A stretch of 64,000 nt of DNA from Mesonia mobilis DSM 19841. GTDB taxonomy: Bacteria; Bacteroidota; Bacteroidia; Flavobacteriales; Flavobacteriaceae. Positions 44,557 through 52,003 of this stretch are shown in pieces. The stretch lies in NCBI RefSeq assembly GCF_000423405.1, contig NZ_AUHX01000008.1, forward strand, positions 124,001 to 188,000, written 5' to 3'. The notes beneath the pieces were generated by a model. That model searched no databases. It was not told where the DNA came from and saw only the letters and a list, made by a program, of their open reading frames with translations. Each line of letters opens with the position of its first letter. Positions within the stretch are counted from its first letter, which is position 1. Position numbers and translations under genes: made by a program.

Positions 44557-45744
44557 CTAAGCTTCTTCTATTGCGGCAATACCCGGTAAAGATTTACCTT
44601 CTAGTAATTCTAACATCGCTCCACCACCGGTAGATACGTAACTTACTTTATCTTCAAAACCAAATTGTTTTACCGCAGCAACACTGTCGCCACCTCCTAC
44701 AAGAGAAAAAGCTCCGTTTTTAGTAGCTTCAGCAACAAAATTACCTACAGCAATGGTTCCTTTAGCAAAAGCATCCATTTCGAAAACTCCTAAAGGTCCG
44801 TTCCAAAGAATAATTTTTGAATCTAAAATTACTTGCTTTAAGTTTTCTAAAGATTTAGGCCCGGCATCTAAGCCCATCCAACCCTCTGGAATACTATCGA
44901 TCGCTGAAGTATCTTTATTGGCATTAGCATCAAATTTATCGGCAATTACACAATCTACCGGAAGTACGATATTGGTATTTTGCTCTTTTGCTTTCTTTAA
45001 AATTGAAAGTGCCAATTCTTGCTTATCGTCTTCTACTAAAGAATCTCCAATACTTCCGCCTTGGGCTTTTATAAACGTATAAGCCATACCTCCGCCGATA
45101 ATTAGGTTATCTACTTTTGGTAAAATATTTTCGATCACTGTAATTTTTGAAGAAACTTTTGCTCCTCCTAAAATTGCAGTTACCGGTTTTTCTTCTGAAT
45201 GTAAAACTTTATCTAAGCTCTTAATTTCTTTAGCTAATAAATAACCGAAACATTTTTCTTCAAAAAATTGTGCTACGATCGTTGTTGAAGCGTGCGCTCT
45301 GTGCGCCGTACCAAATGCATCGTTAATGTAAACATCACCGTGTTTAGCTAATTTTTCAGCAAAAGCTTGATCTCCTTTTTTCTCTTCTTCATAAAAACGA
45401 AGATTTTCAAGTACTAAAACTTCTCCGCTTTTTAAATTGCTAGACATTTCAAAAGCTTCTTCACTTACGCAATCGCCGGCAAATTTTACTTGTACGCCAA
45501 TTACTTCAGAAACTTTGTTGACGATATGTTTTAAAGAAAATTCTTCTTGAACGCCGCTTGGTCTTCCTAAATGCGACATTAAAACTACTGCGCCGCCGTC
45601 TTCCAAAACTTTTGTAATACTCGGTTTAGCAGCTTCGATTCTTGTAGCATCGGTCACCTCGTGTTTTTCGTTAAGAGGCACGTTAAAATCTACACGTATT
45701 AAAGCTTTCTTATCTTTAAAATTATAGTCTTCAATGGTTTTCAT
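44557..45744 (-). CDS. pgk: Phosphoglycerate kinase
   Basis: A 395-residue glycolytic enzyme with [46 protein letters not shown], the nucleotide-site region [10 protein letters not shown] and the C-terminal [10 protein letters not shown] and [18 protein letters not shown]. It interconverts 1,3-bisphosphoglycerate with ADP and 3-phosphoglycerate with ATP in the cytoplasm. It stands alone and diverges from holB across an 87-base gap with promoter-like elements for both genes. Length is typical. Confidence 0.98.
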   Translation of the reverse strand: MKTIEDYNFKDKKALIRVDFNVPLNEKHEVTDATRIEAAKPSITKVLEDGGAVVLMSHLGRPSGVQEEFSLKHIVNKVSEVIGVQVKFAGDCVSEEAFEMSSNLKSGEVLVLENLRFYEEEKKGDQAFAEKLAKHGDVYINDAFGTAHRAHASTTIVAQFFEEKCFGYLLAKEIKSLDKVLHSEEKPVTAILGGAKVSSKITVIENILPKVDNLIIGGGMAYTFIKAQGGSIGDSLVEDDKQELALSILKKAKEQNTNIVLPVDCVIADKFDANANKDTSAIDSIPEGWMGLDAGPKSLENLKQVILDSKIILWNGPLGVFEMDAFAKGTIAVGNFVAEATKNGAFSLVGGGDSVAAVKQFGFEDKVSYVSTGGGAMLELLEGKSLPGIAAIEEA

Positions 45745-45758
45745 AAATATGTTTTTTT

Positions 45759-45766
45759 CAAATTTA
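45759..45766 (-). promoter_or_regulatory. Putative -7 element of pgk
   Basis: On the minus strand this reads TAAATTTG, matching TAnnTTTG, 15 bases before the pgk start codon. Confidence 0.4.
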
Positions 45767-45817
45767 ATTATTTATTGCTTTGTGAAGTAAATTCAACCAA
45801 AATAAATCTAAAATAAC

Positions 45818-45825
45818 TATTTTCG
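45818..45825 (+). promoter_or_regulatory. Putative -7 element of holB
   Basis: TATTTTCG differs from TAnnTTTG at one position and ends six bases before the ATG at 45832. If it is used, the mRNA would be nearly leaderless. Confidence 0.3.
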
Positions 45826-45831
45826 CCCGGT

Positions 45832-46983
45832 ATGTTATTTACAGAAATTCTTGGCTTAGAACATATCAAAAAGCACCTTACGGGAACTGCCGATAATGGT
45901 AGAATACCTCACGCGCAATTGTTTGTGGGAGCTCCCGGTTATGGTACGTTATCGATGGCGATCGCTTATGCACAATATGTGTTGTGTAAAAACAGTAATG
46001 GTGAAAATGATAACGGCAATCAAGCTTGTAATTTAAAGTTCAACTCGATCACGCATCCCGATTTGCATTTTGCTTATCCGGTAATTACGGGAAAGGGCGG
46101 CGTTAAGAAGCCTAAATCGACCGATTTTATTACCGAGTGGCGAACATTTGTCAAAGAAAATCCTTACGGAAGTTTATATGATTGGTATCAATCGCTGGGC
46201 GTAAAAAATCAGCAAGGAGAAATTCGCGTACAGGAAGCTGCTGAAATCTTAAAAACGCTTTCTTTAAAATCGTACGAAGGTGGTTTTAAAGTTTCGATTA
46301 TTTGGGGCGCCGATAAAATGAATACCGAATGTGCCAATAAGTTGCTTAAGCTAATTGAGGAGCCACCCAATAAAACGCTTCTTATTTTAATTGCTGAAAA
46401 TGAAGAAGATATTCTACAAACCATCCGTTCTCGTTGTCAAGTTTTACATTTTCCGCCGTTGGGAGAGCAAGTAATTGCTGATGCATTAACCAAATATCAC
46501 GATTGTGCTCCTGCAGAGGCATTAAAAATTGCCAATCGCGCGCAAGGTAGTTACAACACGGCACTTCATTTTTTACATAACGATGATGACGATCATCAAT
46601 TTGAAGAATGGTTTATTGCTTGGGTAAGAACCGCTTTTAAAGCAAAAGGCAACAAAGCTTCGATTCGAGAATTGATTAGTTGGAGTGAAGAAATTGCCGG
46701 TGTCGGACGAGAATCGCAAAAACGCTTTTTGTTGTATTGTCAAAATTTCTTCAGACAAGCCTTAATGCAAAATTATACTCAAGGAAAATTGGTGTATCTT
46801 GAACCGGCTACGAAAGGATTTCAATTAGAAAAATTTGCTCCTTTTGTTCACGGAAATAATATTCTTGAAATTACTGAAGAGTTAGAAAAAGCTATTTACC
46901 ACATCGAACGTAATGTAAATGCTAAATTGGTTCTTACCGATCTCTCGATAAAACTAACTCGTTTATTACATAAAAAAGCATAA
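45832..46983 (+). CDS. holB: DNA polymerase III delta' subunit
   Basis: A 383-residue AAA+ clamp-loader subunit. The N-terminus (LGLEHIKKHLTGTADNGRIPHAQLF) resembles DnaX, but the P-loop is GAPGYGTLSMA without the G-K-S/T needed for ATP hydrolysis, as expected for delta'. KLLKLIEEPPNKTLLILIAEN and the SRC motif in TIRSRCQVLHFPP identify the family. Only two cysteines remain in the region where the E. coli protein has a zinc module. It helps load the sliding clamp during replication. It is monocistronic, between a promoter-like motif and a strong terminator. Confidence 0.9.
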   Translation: MLFTEILGLEHIKKHLTGTADNGRIPHAQLFVGAPGYGTLSMAIAYAQYVLCKNSNGENDNGNQACNLKFNSITHPDLHFAYPVITGKGGVKKPKSTDFITEWRTFVKENPYGSLYDWYQSLGVKNQQGEIRVQEAAEILKTLSLKSYEGGFKVSIIWGADKMNTECANKLLKLIEEPPNKTLLILIAENEEDILQTIRSRCQVLHFPPLGEQVIADALTKYHDCAPAEALKIANRAQGSYNTALHFLHNDDDDHQFEEWFIAWVRTAFKAKGNKASIRELISWSEEIAGVGRESQKRFLLYCQNFFRQALMQNYTQGKLVYLEPATKGFQLEKFAPFVHGNNILEITEELEKAIYHIERNVNAKLVLTDLSIKLTRLLHKKA

Positions 46984-47014
46984 AAAAAGCCTCTGAAATT
47001 TCAGAGGCTTTTTT
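46983..47014. terminator. Bidirectional terminator
   Basis: GCCTCTGAAATTTCAGAGGC (46989-47008) is a perfect 20-base palindrome flanked by A6 and T6. It separates the convergent holB and OmpH-like genes. Confidence 0.93.
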
Positions 47015-47033
47015 AATCTATATGTAAGACTTT

Positions 47034-47585
47034 TTATTCTTCTGTTGAAGTTTCTTCGGCAGTGGTTTCAGCTCCAGCATATTCTTCATTTAAGGCTTTT
47101 AAAACCTCATCGGTAATATCTTTACCTTCTTTTGCGTACATAATATTAGCAGATTCGTTAGAACCAAAAATGTAAGTATAACCATTTTCTTTTCCGTAAT
47201 CGCCAACAAAATCTTTCACCTTTGTAATTAAAGAATCGATAATTTTATCGCTTTCTTCTCTTAACTGTCCGCTTTGCATTTGTTGCTGTCTCGACAACAT
47301 TTGCTGTTTTTGCATTAGCTGTTGTTCTTTTTCTTGACGTTGTGCATCAGACATCGATGCTGATTGACTTTGGTAATCCTGAACTTCTGCCTGAAATGCT
47401 CTTGCTACAGAATCTAAACTTTTTTGAAGCTTTTCTGAACGTTTGTTGAAACGAGTTTCTGTTTCTTTCATTTCTTTAAAATCCTGAATCAAAACTGTAT
47501 TATCAACATAAGCTGTTTTTTCTTGATTTTGATTACAAGAAGTAAGTATTGCTGCACCAAAAATTACTAAAGCAATTTTTTTCAT
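47034..47585 (-). CDS. OmpH/Skp-like lipoprotein
   Basis: A 183-residue protein with signal peptide MKKIALVIFGAAILTSC and lipidation at C17. It then has VAYVD-like strand AYVDNTVLIQDF and a long Gln/Glu/Lys-rich coiled coil (about 45-120) typical of the Skp/OmpH fold, which forms tentacles that hold unfolded outer-membrane proteins in the periplasm. The lipidated form differs from soluble E. coli Skp. The C-terminal tail is Glu/Thr-rich. It is a single gene with a good upstream TACTTTCG element. Confidence 0.85.
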   Translation of the reverse strand: MKKIALVIFGAAILTSCNQNQEKTAYVDNTVLIQDFKEMKETETRFNKRSEKLQKSLDSVARAFQAEVQDYQSQSASMSDAQRQEKEQQLMQKQQMLSRQQQMQSGQLREESDKIIDSLITKVKDFVGDYGKENGYTYIFGSNESANIMYAKEGKDITDEVLKALNEEYAGAETTAEETSTEE

Positions 47586-47805
47586 TTTTCTTTCTTATTT
47601 AAATTAGAGTTGCGAAAGTAAGAAGTATTTTCAAAAAATAGGTTAATTCTCTATTAATTAGATAAATCTATATTTTATTATTTTCAATAGAATAAATCTA
47701 TTAAAACAGAATTAATTTTAGAAGTTTTAAGCGCGAAATAAATTTTAGACTACTAATTTATTAACTCAAACAGTTAAACAAGCTAAAAAGAGCTTAGAAT
47801 TGATT
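47586..47805. other. Intergenic region of about 220 bases without a gene
   Basis: This is the longest gene-free stretch in the window, between the OmpH-like gene and the methyltransferase gene. It is very AT-rich and holds the OmpH promoter element plus two copies of ATAAATCTAT (near 47664 and 47691), the second inside a small inverted repeat TAGAATAAATCTA. No open reading frame of note and no RNA structure with a clear terminator was found. Confidence 0.5.
47613..47620 (-). promoter_or_regulatory. Putative -7 element of the OmpH-like gene
   Basis: On the minus strand this reads TACTTTCG, one mismatch from TAnnTTTG, about 28 bases before the start codon. Confidence 0.4.
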
Positions 47806-48660
47806 TTAAGCCTTTTTGAAGACATATATTAAGCTGGAATACTCATTTGTGCGTTTTGCTTTCAAATTACTCTTCATTCCTAATCGAAAAGCTTTTAGAA
47901 AATTAGATTTTCCGGTTTTATATTTTTCAGAAAGTAAACTCACATAAAAAGAATCAAAAACTAAAGGTAAAGTCTTTTGAAATTGAAATTGATGAGATTC
48001 CAATAATCTAACCATTCCTTCTTTTGAAAAATGCCATAAATGTCGAGGCACGTCGTAAGCTGCCCAAAACTCTTGGTAATAACTAGCATCGTAACTTTTA
48101 AAATTAGGCACTGCAATAATTAAATATCCATTTCTATTTAATAATGAATGAAATTTTTCTATTTGAAGATCTAAGTCGGGAATATGTTCTAACACATGCC
48201 AAAGACTAATTAGATCAAATTTTTCTTCCGAAGAAATTAAAGAAATATCTTCAATTAAATGAATCTCTTTTTGCTCCGCTAATTTTCTAGCTGCAGAATT
48301 TGGCTCCACTCCCCTAACCTTCCAATTGCTTTGTTTGGCTGTTTTTAAAAAATCTCCGGTTCCTGCGCCAATATCTAGTAAGGTTTTATTTTCTGAATTC
48401 ACTAAAGAATCGATCAACTTCACTTTTTTCTGAAGCATCACATTTTTTACACCTTGATAAAGTTTATCTGAAAATTTTTTACTCGCATCGGTATGCGAAA
48501 TATAATCTTCACTTTGATAATACTTAGGAAGATCTTCTGATGAAGGCTGGGGTTGCGTAATTAAAATATCTTGATGATCGTTATAGATCAATTCAAAACT
48601 TTCACCACTAACTGTATAATCTTTACAAGTTAAAAAAGGTTTTTTTTGAGAGGTTTTCAT
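47806..48660 (-). CDS. Class I SAM-dependent methyltransferase
   Basis: A 284-residue methyltransferase of the Methyltransf_23 type: motif I LLDIGAGTGDF, the acidic residue in VRGVEPNSAA, LISLWHVLEHIPD and VPNFKSYDASYY. The N-terminal 80 residues (including SEDYISHTDASKKFSD) form a cap typical of Bacteroidota members. The acceptor is unknown; related proteins act on sugars or lipids. Its ATG overlaps the stop of the upstream lipoprotein by one base, and it is the last gene of a minus-strand run that begins with the DUF4175 gene and includes ybeY and mnmG. Confidence 0.85.
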   Translation of the reverse strand: MKTSQKKPFLTCKDYTVSGESFELIYNDHQDILITQPQPSSEDLPKYYQSEDYISHTDASKKFSDKLYQGVKNVMLQKKVKLIDSLVNSENKTLLDIGAGTGDFLKTAKQSNWKVRGVEPNSAARKLAEQKEIHLIEDISLISSEEKFDLISLWHVLEHIPDLDLQIEKFHSLLNRNGYLIIAVPNFKSYDASYYQEFWAAYDVPRHLWHFSKEGMVRLLESHQFQFQKTLPLVFDSFYVSLLSEKYKTGKSNFLKAFRLGMKSNLKAKRTNEYSSLIYVFKKA

Positions 48661-49151
48661 TAATCTATAATTCTTTGGTAAAATCGTAAACGCTCCATCA
48701 CGGTTTGTTGGCGTAAACTTTTTTCTTGTAAAATATCATTTCCTTCTGCATCGGTAACCTGAATAGAAATATAATGATGCATGGTTTTTTTAACTGTCGG
48801 TTCTTTTTCTTTATCTCTTGTACCGAGCAGACCTGATAAAGTTACTAACTGTACAAATTTATCGTCGTCTTCAAAAATAGAAATAAATACGGTTAATTCT
48901 TCATCGGGATACAAAGCTTTTGTAGTAAAACTGTACGGAAAATACTTTTCTTTTAAATTGAAATATGATCTGGATCGTTTCTCAAATAGTTCAATATTTC
49001 CGTTAAACTCGAAAGTAAACGATAGATCTCCGCCATTTCCCGGAGCATCGATTTCATGAATATCGACTGCTCTTGCTTTTTTTACCGAAAAACAAGATTG
49101 AAATGAAAGCGAAACTATCATTATAAAAAAGAAAACTTTTATTCTCACCAT
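48660..49151 (-). CDS. Paralogous envelope lipoprotein (B), unknown function
   Basis: A 163-residue lipoprotein with signal peptide MVRIKVFFFIMIVSLSFQSC. The body is beta-rich with the block FNLKEKYFPYSFTTKALYPD and an acidic EELTVFISIFEDDD stretch. It is clearly homologous to the protein encoded just upstream at 49166-49666, so this is a tandem duplication. The ATG at 49151 is preferred; a TTG at 49163 would add four residues before it. No known domain is recognised. Both proteins should lie in the periplasm or on the outer membrane. Confidence 0.7.
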   Translation of the reverse strand: MVRIKVFFFIMIVSLSFQSCFSVKKARAVDIHEIDAPGNGGDLSFTFEFNGNIELFEKRSRSYFNLKEKYFPYSFTTKALYPDEELTVFISIFEDDDKFVQLVTLSGLLGTRDKEKEPTVKKTMHHYISIQVTDAEGNDILQEKSLRQQTVMERLRFYQRIID

Positions 49152-49165
49152 TATAACATTCAACC

Positions 49166-49666
49166 TTAATTGAGATAATTTCTAAAACTATTAAGCATGT
49201 TAATCACAGATTTTCTACGTTCATCATCTTCGGTAAAAACATCATTACCTTCTAAATCTTTTACTTTAACATAAACATAATTAAAAACATCTTCTCCTTT
49301 TCTTGAAATATCTTTTCCCTTAATTCCATTTTCAAAGCCTATGATACTATTAAAAGTTGCTGTAAAAAGATCTAGCTTTTTGTCTTGATCTGTACTTAAA
49401 TAAAAAGTAACTTCTAATTCTTCTTCAGGATAAAGTAGTCTTGTAGTAAAAGATTCTGGCAAATAATCTTCTTTAATTTCAAAAAATCGCTGGGCTCTTG
49501 GATAAAATGAAATTCGGCTTGCATCTAGATGAAATGCGTAAGAAGTACTTCCATTTTTTAGCTTCGAAGGAATTAATTTATAGCTTTCAATCCGCGGCGC
49601 TTTATGCACTCGAATACAAGATTGAAAGCTAAATACAATTATAAAGAGTAAAGTTATTTTTTTCAA
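49166..49666 (-). CDS. Paralogous envelope lipoprotein (A), unknown function
   Basis: A 166-residue lipoprotein with signal peptide ending FSFQSC (C17). Its FFEIKEDYLPESFTTRLLYP and EGNDVFTEDDERRKSVINML segments align with FNLKEKYFPYSFTTKALYP and EGNDILQEKSLRQQTVMERL of the neighbouring protein. The apparent start is a TTG at 49666 (then AAA AAA ATA), because no ATG provides the positively charged signal-peptide start. A parS-like palindrome lies 10 bases upstream. The function is unknown. Confidence 0.68.
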   Translation of the reverse strand: MKKITLLFIIVFSFQSCIRVHKAPRIESYKLIPSKLKNGSTSYAFHLDASRISFYPRAQRFFEIKEDYLPESFTTRLLYPEEELEVTFYLSTDQDKKLDLFTATFNSIIGFENGIKGKDISRKGEDVFNYVYVKVKDLEGNDVFTEDDERRKSVINMLNSFRNYLN

Positions 49667-49675
49667 AATACGGAT

Positions 49676-49691
49676 TGTTCCACGTGGAACA
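49676..49691. other. parS: parS-like ParB-binding site 1
   Basis: TGTTCCACGTGGAACA is a perfect 16-base palindrome that matches the bacterial parS consensus TGTTNCACGTGAAACA in its symmetrical form. ParB (Spo0J) binds such sites close to the replication origin to guide chromosome segregation. It lies between the mnmG stop and the lipoprotein A gene. An identical second copy is at 51588-51603. Confidence 0.85.
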
Positions 49692-49697
49692 TTAAAA

Positions 49698-51569
49698 TTA
49701 TCTTCCCATATAAACCAAAAGAACCGATATATCTGCCGGACTTACTCCGCTCACTCTTGAAGCTTGCGATACGGTTTTAGGTTGAATCTTATTCAATTTT
49801 TCACGTGCTTCCATCGACATTGATTTCAACTTCATATAATCAAAATCTGATGGAATTTTTAAATTTTCTAAACGATGAAGTTTATCTGCGTTGTTCTTTT
49901 CTTTTTCGATATAACCAGCATATTTCACCTGAATTTCAGTTTGTTCTAAAACCTCATGATCCAATTGATGTTCTTGAATATATTTTTCAACAGACTCAAT
50001 TTTGCGCATATCTTCCATCGTCATATTTGGTCGTGCAAAAATCTTGAACATTTTACCACTTTGTTTTACACTCGCAGAATTGTTAGCTTCTAAGACCGGA
50101 TTGATCTCTTCTGGATTCACACTCGTTTCTCTAAAGAAAGAAACAAATGCATCTGCAGAATCTTTTTTAGATTCCATTCTCGCCATTCGTTTAGCAGATG
50201 CTAAACCAAGTTGATAAGATTTCTCTGTTAATCTAAAGTCGGCATTATCTTGTCTAAGCAAGGTTCTGTACTCCGCACGCGAAGTAAACATACGATAGGG
50301 CTCTTCTGTACCTTTAGTAATAAGATCATCTATTAAAACGCCTATATAAGCTTCATCTCGACTTAACACAAATTCTTCTTTCTCTTGAACTTTAAGCGCA
50401 GCATTAATGCCTGCCATTAATCCTTGGCAAGCTGCCTCTTCATAACCGGTGGTTCCGTTAATTTGACCGGCAAAATATAAACCTTCAACTAACTTAGTTT
50501 CTAAGGTATGTTGTAATTGTGTTGGCGGAAAATAATCATATTCGATTGCATAACCTGGCCTAAAGAATTTTACGTTTTCAAAACCGGCAACAGATTTTAA
50601 AGCACGGTATTGAACATCTTCCGGTAACGAAGTTGAAAAACCATTTACATAATACTCGACCGTATTCCACCCTTCTGGTTCTACAAAAAGTTGATGACGA
50701 TCTTTATCGGCAAAACGGTTAATTTTATCTTCGATACTCGGGCAATACCTCGGCCCTACACTTTCGATTCTTCCGTTAAACATGGGAGAGCGATCAAAAC
50801 CTTCTTTTAATAAATTATGCACTTCAGGAGAAGTGTACGTCATATGGCAAGAGCGTTGTTTTGTTAACGGCTTGGTCACATCTAAATAAGAAAATTTAGC
50901 AGGAATATCATCACCAGGTTGTTCTACCATTTTAGAAAAATCCAACGAACGTCCATCGACTCTTGGTGGGGTTCCTGTTTTCATTCTACCCGATTCAAAA
51001 CCTAGATTTACTAAATCTGCGGTAATTCCTGTCGCAGCTCTTTCACCAGATCTTCCTCCGCCAAAATTCTTTTCACCAATATGAATTAAACCATTAAGAA
51101 AAGTTCCGTTTGTAAGAACTACACTTTTCCCTTTAATTTCTAGACCAAGTGAAGTTCGTACTCCGGTAATTTTTCCGTTCTCAGATAAAATACCTGAAAC
51201 CATTTCTTGATAAAAATCTAAATTTTCAGTTTGCTCCAACATCATTCGCCAATCTTCAGCAAAACGCATACGATCACTTTGCACACGCGGACTCCACATG
51301 GCGGGACCTTTAGATTTATTCAGCATTTTAAATTGAATAGCGCTGGTATCACTTACAATACCGCTGTAACCACCCATAGCATCGATTTCACGTACAATTT
51401 GCCCTTTTGCAATACCTCCCATCGCAGGATTACAAGACATTTGCGCTATATTTTGCAAGTTCATGGTTACTAATAAGGTTTTACTTCCCATATTCGCAGC
51501 AGCGGCAGCAGCTTCACTTCCTGCGTGCCCGCCACCTACTACAATCACATCGTATTCTTTCTCAAACAT
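49698..51569 (-). CDS. mnmG: tRNA uridine 5-carboxymethylaminomethyl modification enzyme
   Basis: A 623-residue FAD enzyme with the dinucleotide site G12-G-G-H-A-G17, the MSCNPAMGGIAKGQIVREID signature, TNGTFLNGLIHIG and a C-terminal helical domain (YAGYIEKEKNNADKLHRLE) that binds MnmE and tRNA. With MnmE it installs the cmnm5 group on wobble uridine 34. MnmG (GidA) was first noted for its position near replication origins, and here it is bracketed by two parS-like sites. The length is standard. It lies 14 bases after ybeY. Confidence 0.97.
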   Translation of the reverse strand: MFEKEYDVIVVGGGHAGSEAAAAAANMGSKTLLVTMNLQNIAQMSCNPAMGGIAKGQIVREIDAMGGYSGIVSDTSAIQFKMLNKSKGPAMWSPRVQSDRMRFAEDWRMMLEQTENLDFYQEMVSGILSENGKITGVRTSLGLEIKGKSVVLTNGTFLNGLIHIGEKNFGGGRSGERAATGITADLVNLGFESGRMKTGTPPRVDGRSLDFSKMVEQPGDDIPAKFSYLDVTKPLTKQRSCHMTYTSPEVHNLLKEGFDRSPMFNGRIESVGPRYCPSIEDKINRFADKDRHQLFVEPEGWNTVEYYVNGFSTSLPEDVQYRALKSVAGFENVKFFRPGYAIEYDYFPPTQLQHTLETKLVEGLYFAGQINGTTGYEEAACQGLMAGINAALKVQEKEEFVLSRDEAYIGVLIDDLITKGTEEPYRMFTSRAEYRTLLRQDNADFRLTEKSYQLGLASAKRMARMESKKDSADAFVSFFRETSVNPEEINPVLEANNSASVKQSGKMFKIFARPNMTMEDMRKIESVEKYIQEHQLDHEVLEQTEIQVKYAGYIEKEKNNADKLHRLENLKIPSDFDYMKLKSMSMEAREKLNKIQPKTVSQASRVSGVSPADISVLLVYMGR

Positions 51570-51583
51570 TACCTTATAAATTT

Positions 51584-52003
51584 CTATTGTTCCACGTGGA
51601 ACATTTTAATTTTTTCATCTTCTTTTTCACGCATAAGTTGCGCTTCATCATCTGTTTTATCTTTATAACCACAGAAATGTAATAATCCGTGTGCGATGAC
51701 TCGTTTTAATTCATCCTGAAAAGTAACCTGAAATTTTTCAGCATTTTCAGCCACACGTTCTGTACTAATAAATATATCACCGTGCAGAATAGTTCCTACC
51801 GCATTATCAAAACTGATGATGTCGGTATAGTCGTCATGATTTAAATACTTTACATTTATCTCGTGTAAATATTCATCATCACAAAAAATATAATTGATAT
51901 CACCTTCTTTTTTTTCTTCTGAAATAATGACTTGTTGTAACCACTTTTCGTAAGCTGCATTGTCTTCTAATTCAAAATTGTTTTCACTGAAAAAATTAAT
52001 CAT
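51584..52003 (-). CDS. ybeY: Endoribonuclease YbeY (rRNA maturation factor)
   Basis: A 139-residue metalloprotein of the UPF0054 fold with the zinc motif H105-G-L-L-H109-F-C-G-Y-K-D115. The canonical motif is H-G-x-L-H-L-x-G-Y-D-H, so the third ligand histidine is replaced by aspartate, which I recall is usual in Bacteroidota. It takes part in 16S rRNA 3'-end processing and ribosome quality control. It overlaps the DUF4175 gene by 8 bases. The last residues FHVEQ are encoded by parS site 2. Confidence 0.92.
   Translation of the reverse strand: MINFFSENNFELEDNAAYEKWLQQVIISEEKKEGDINYIFCDDEYLHEINVKYLNHDDYTDIISFDNAVGTILHGDIFISTERVAENAEKFQVTFQDELKRVIAHGLLHFCGYKDKTDDEAQLMREKEDEKIKMFHVEQ
51588..51603. 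other. parS: parS-like ParB-binding site 2, inside the ybeY 3' end
   Basis: A second perfect TGTTCCACGTGGAACA, 1,912 bases from the first. It lies within the ybeY reading frame, where on the minus strand it encodes the terminal FHVEQ before TAG, and just before mnmG. The DNA therefore serves both as protein code and as a probable ParB site. Confidence 0.85.
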
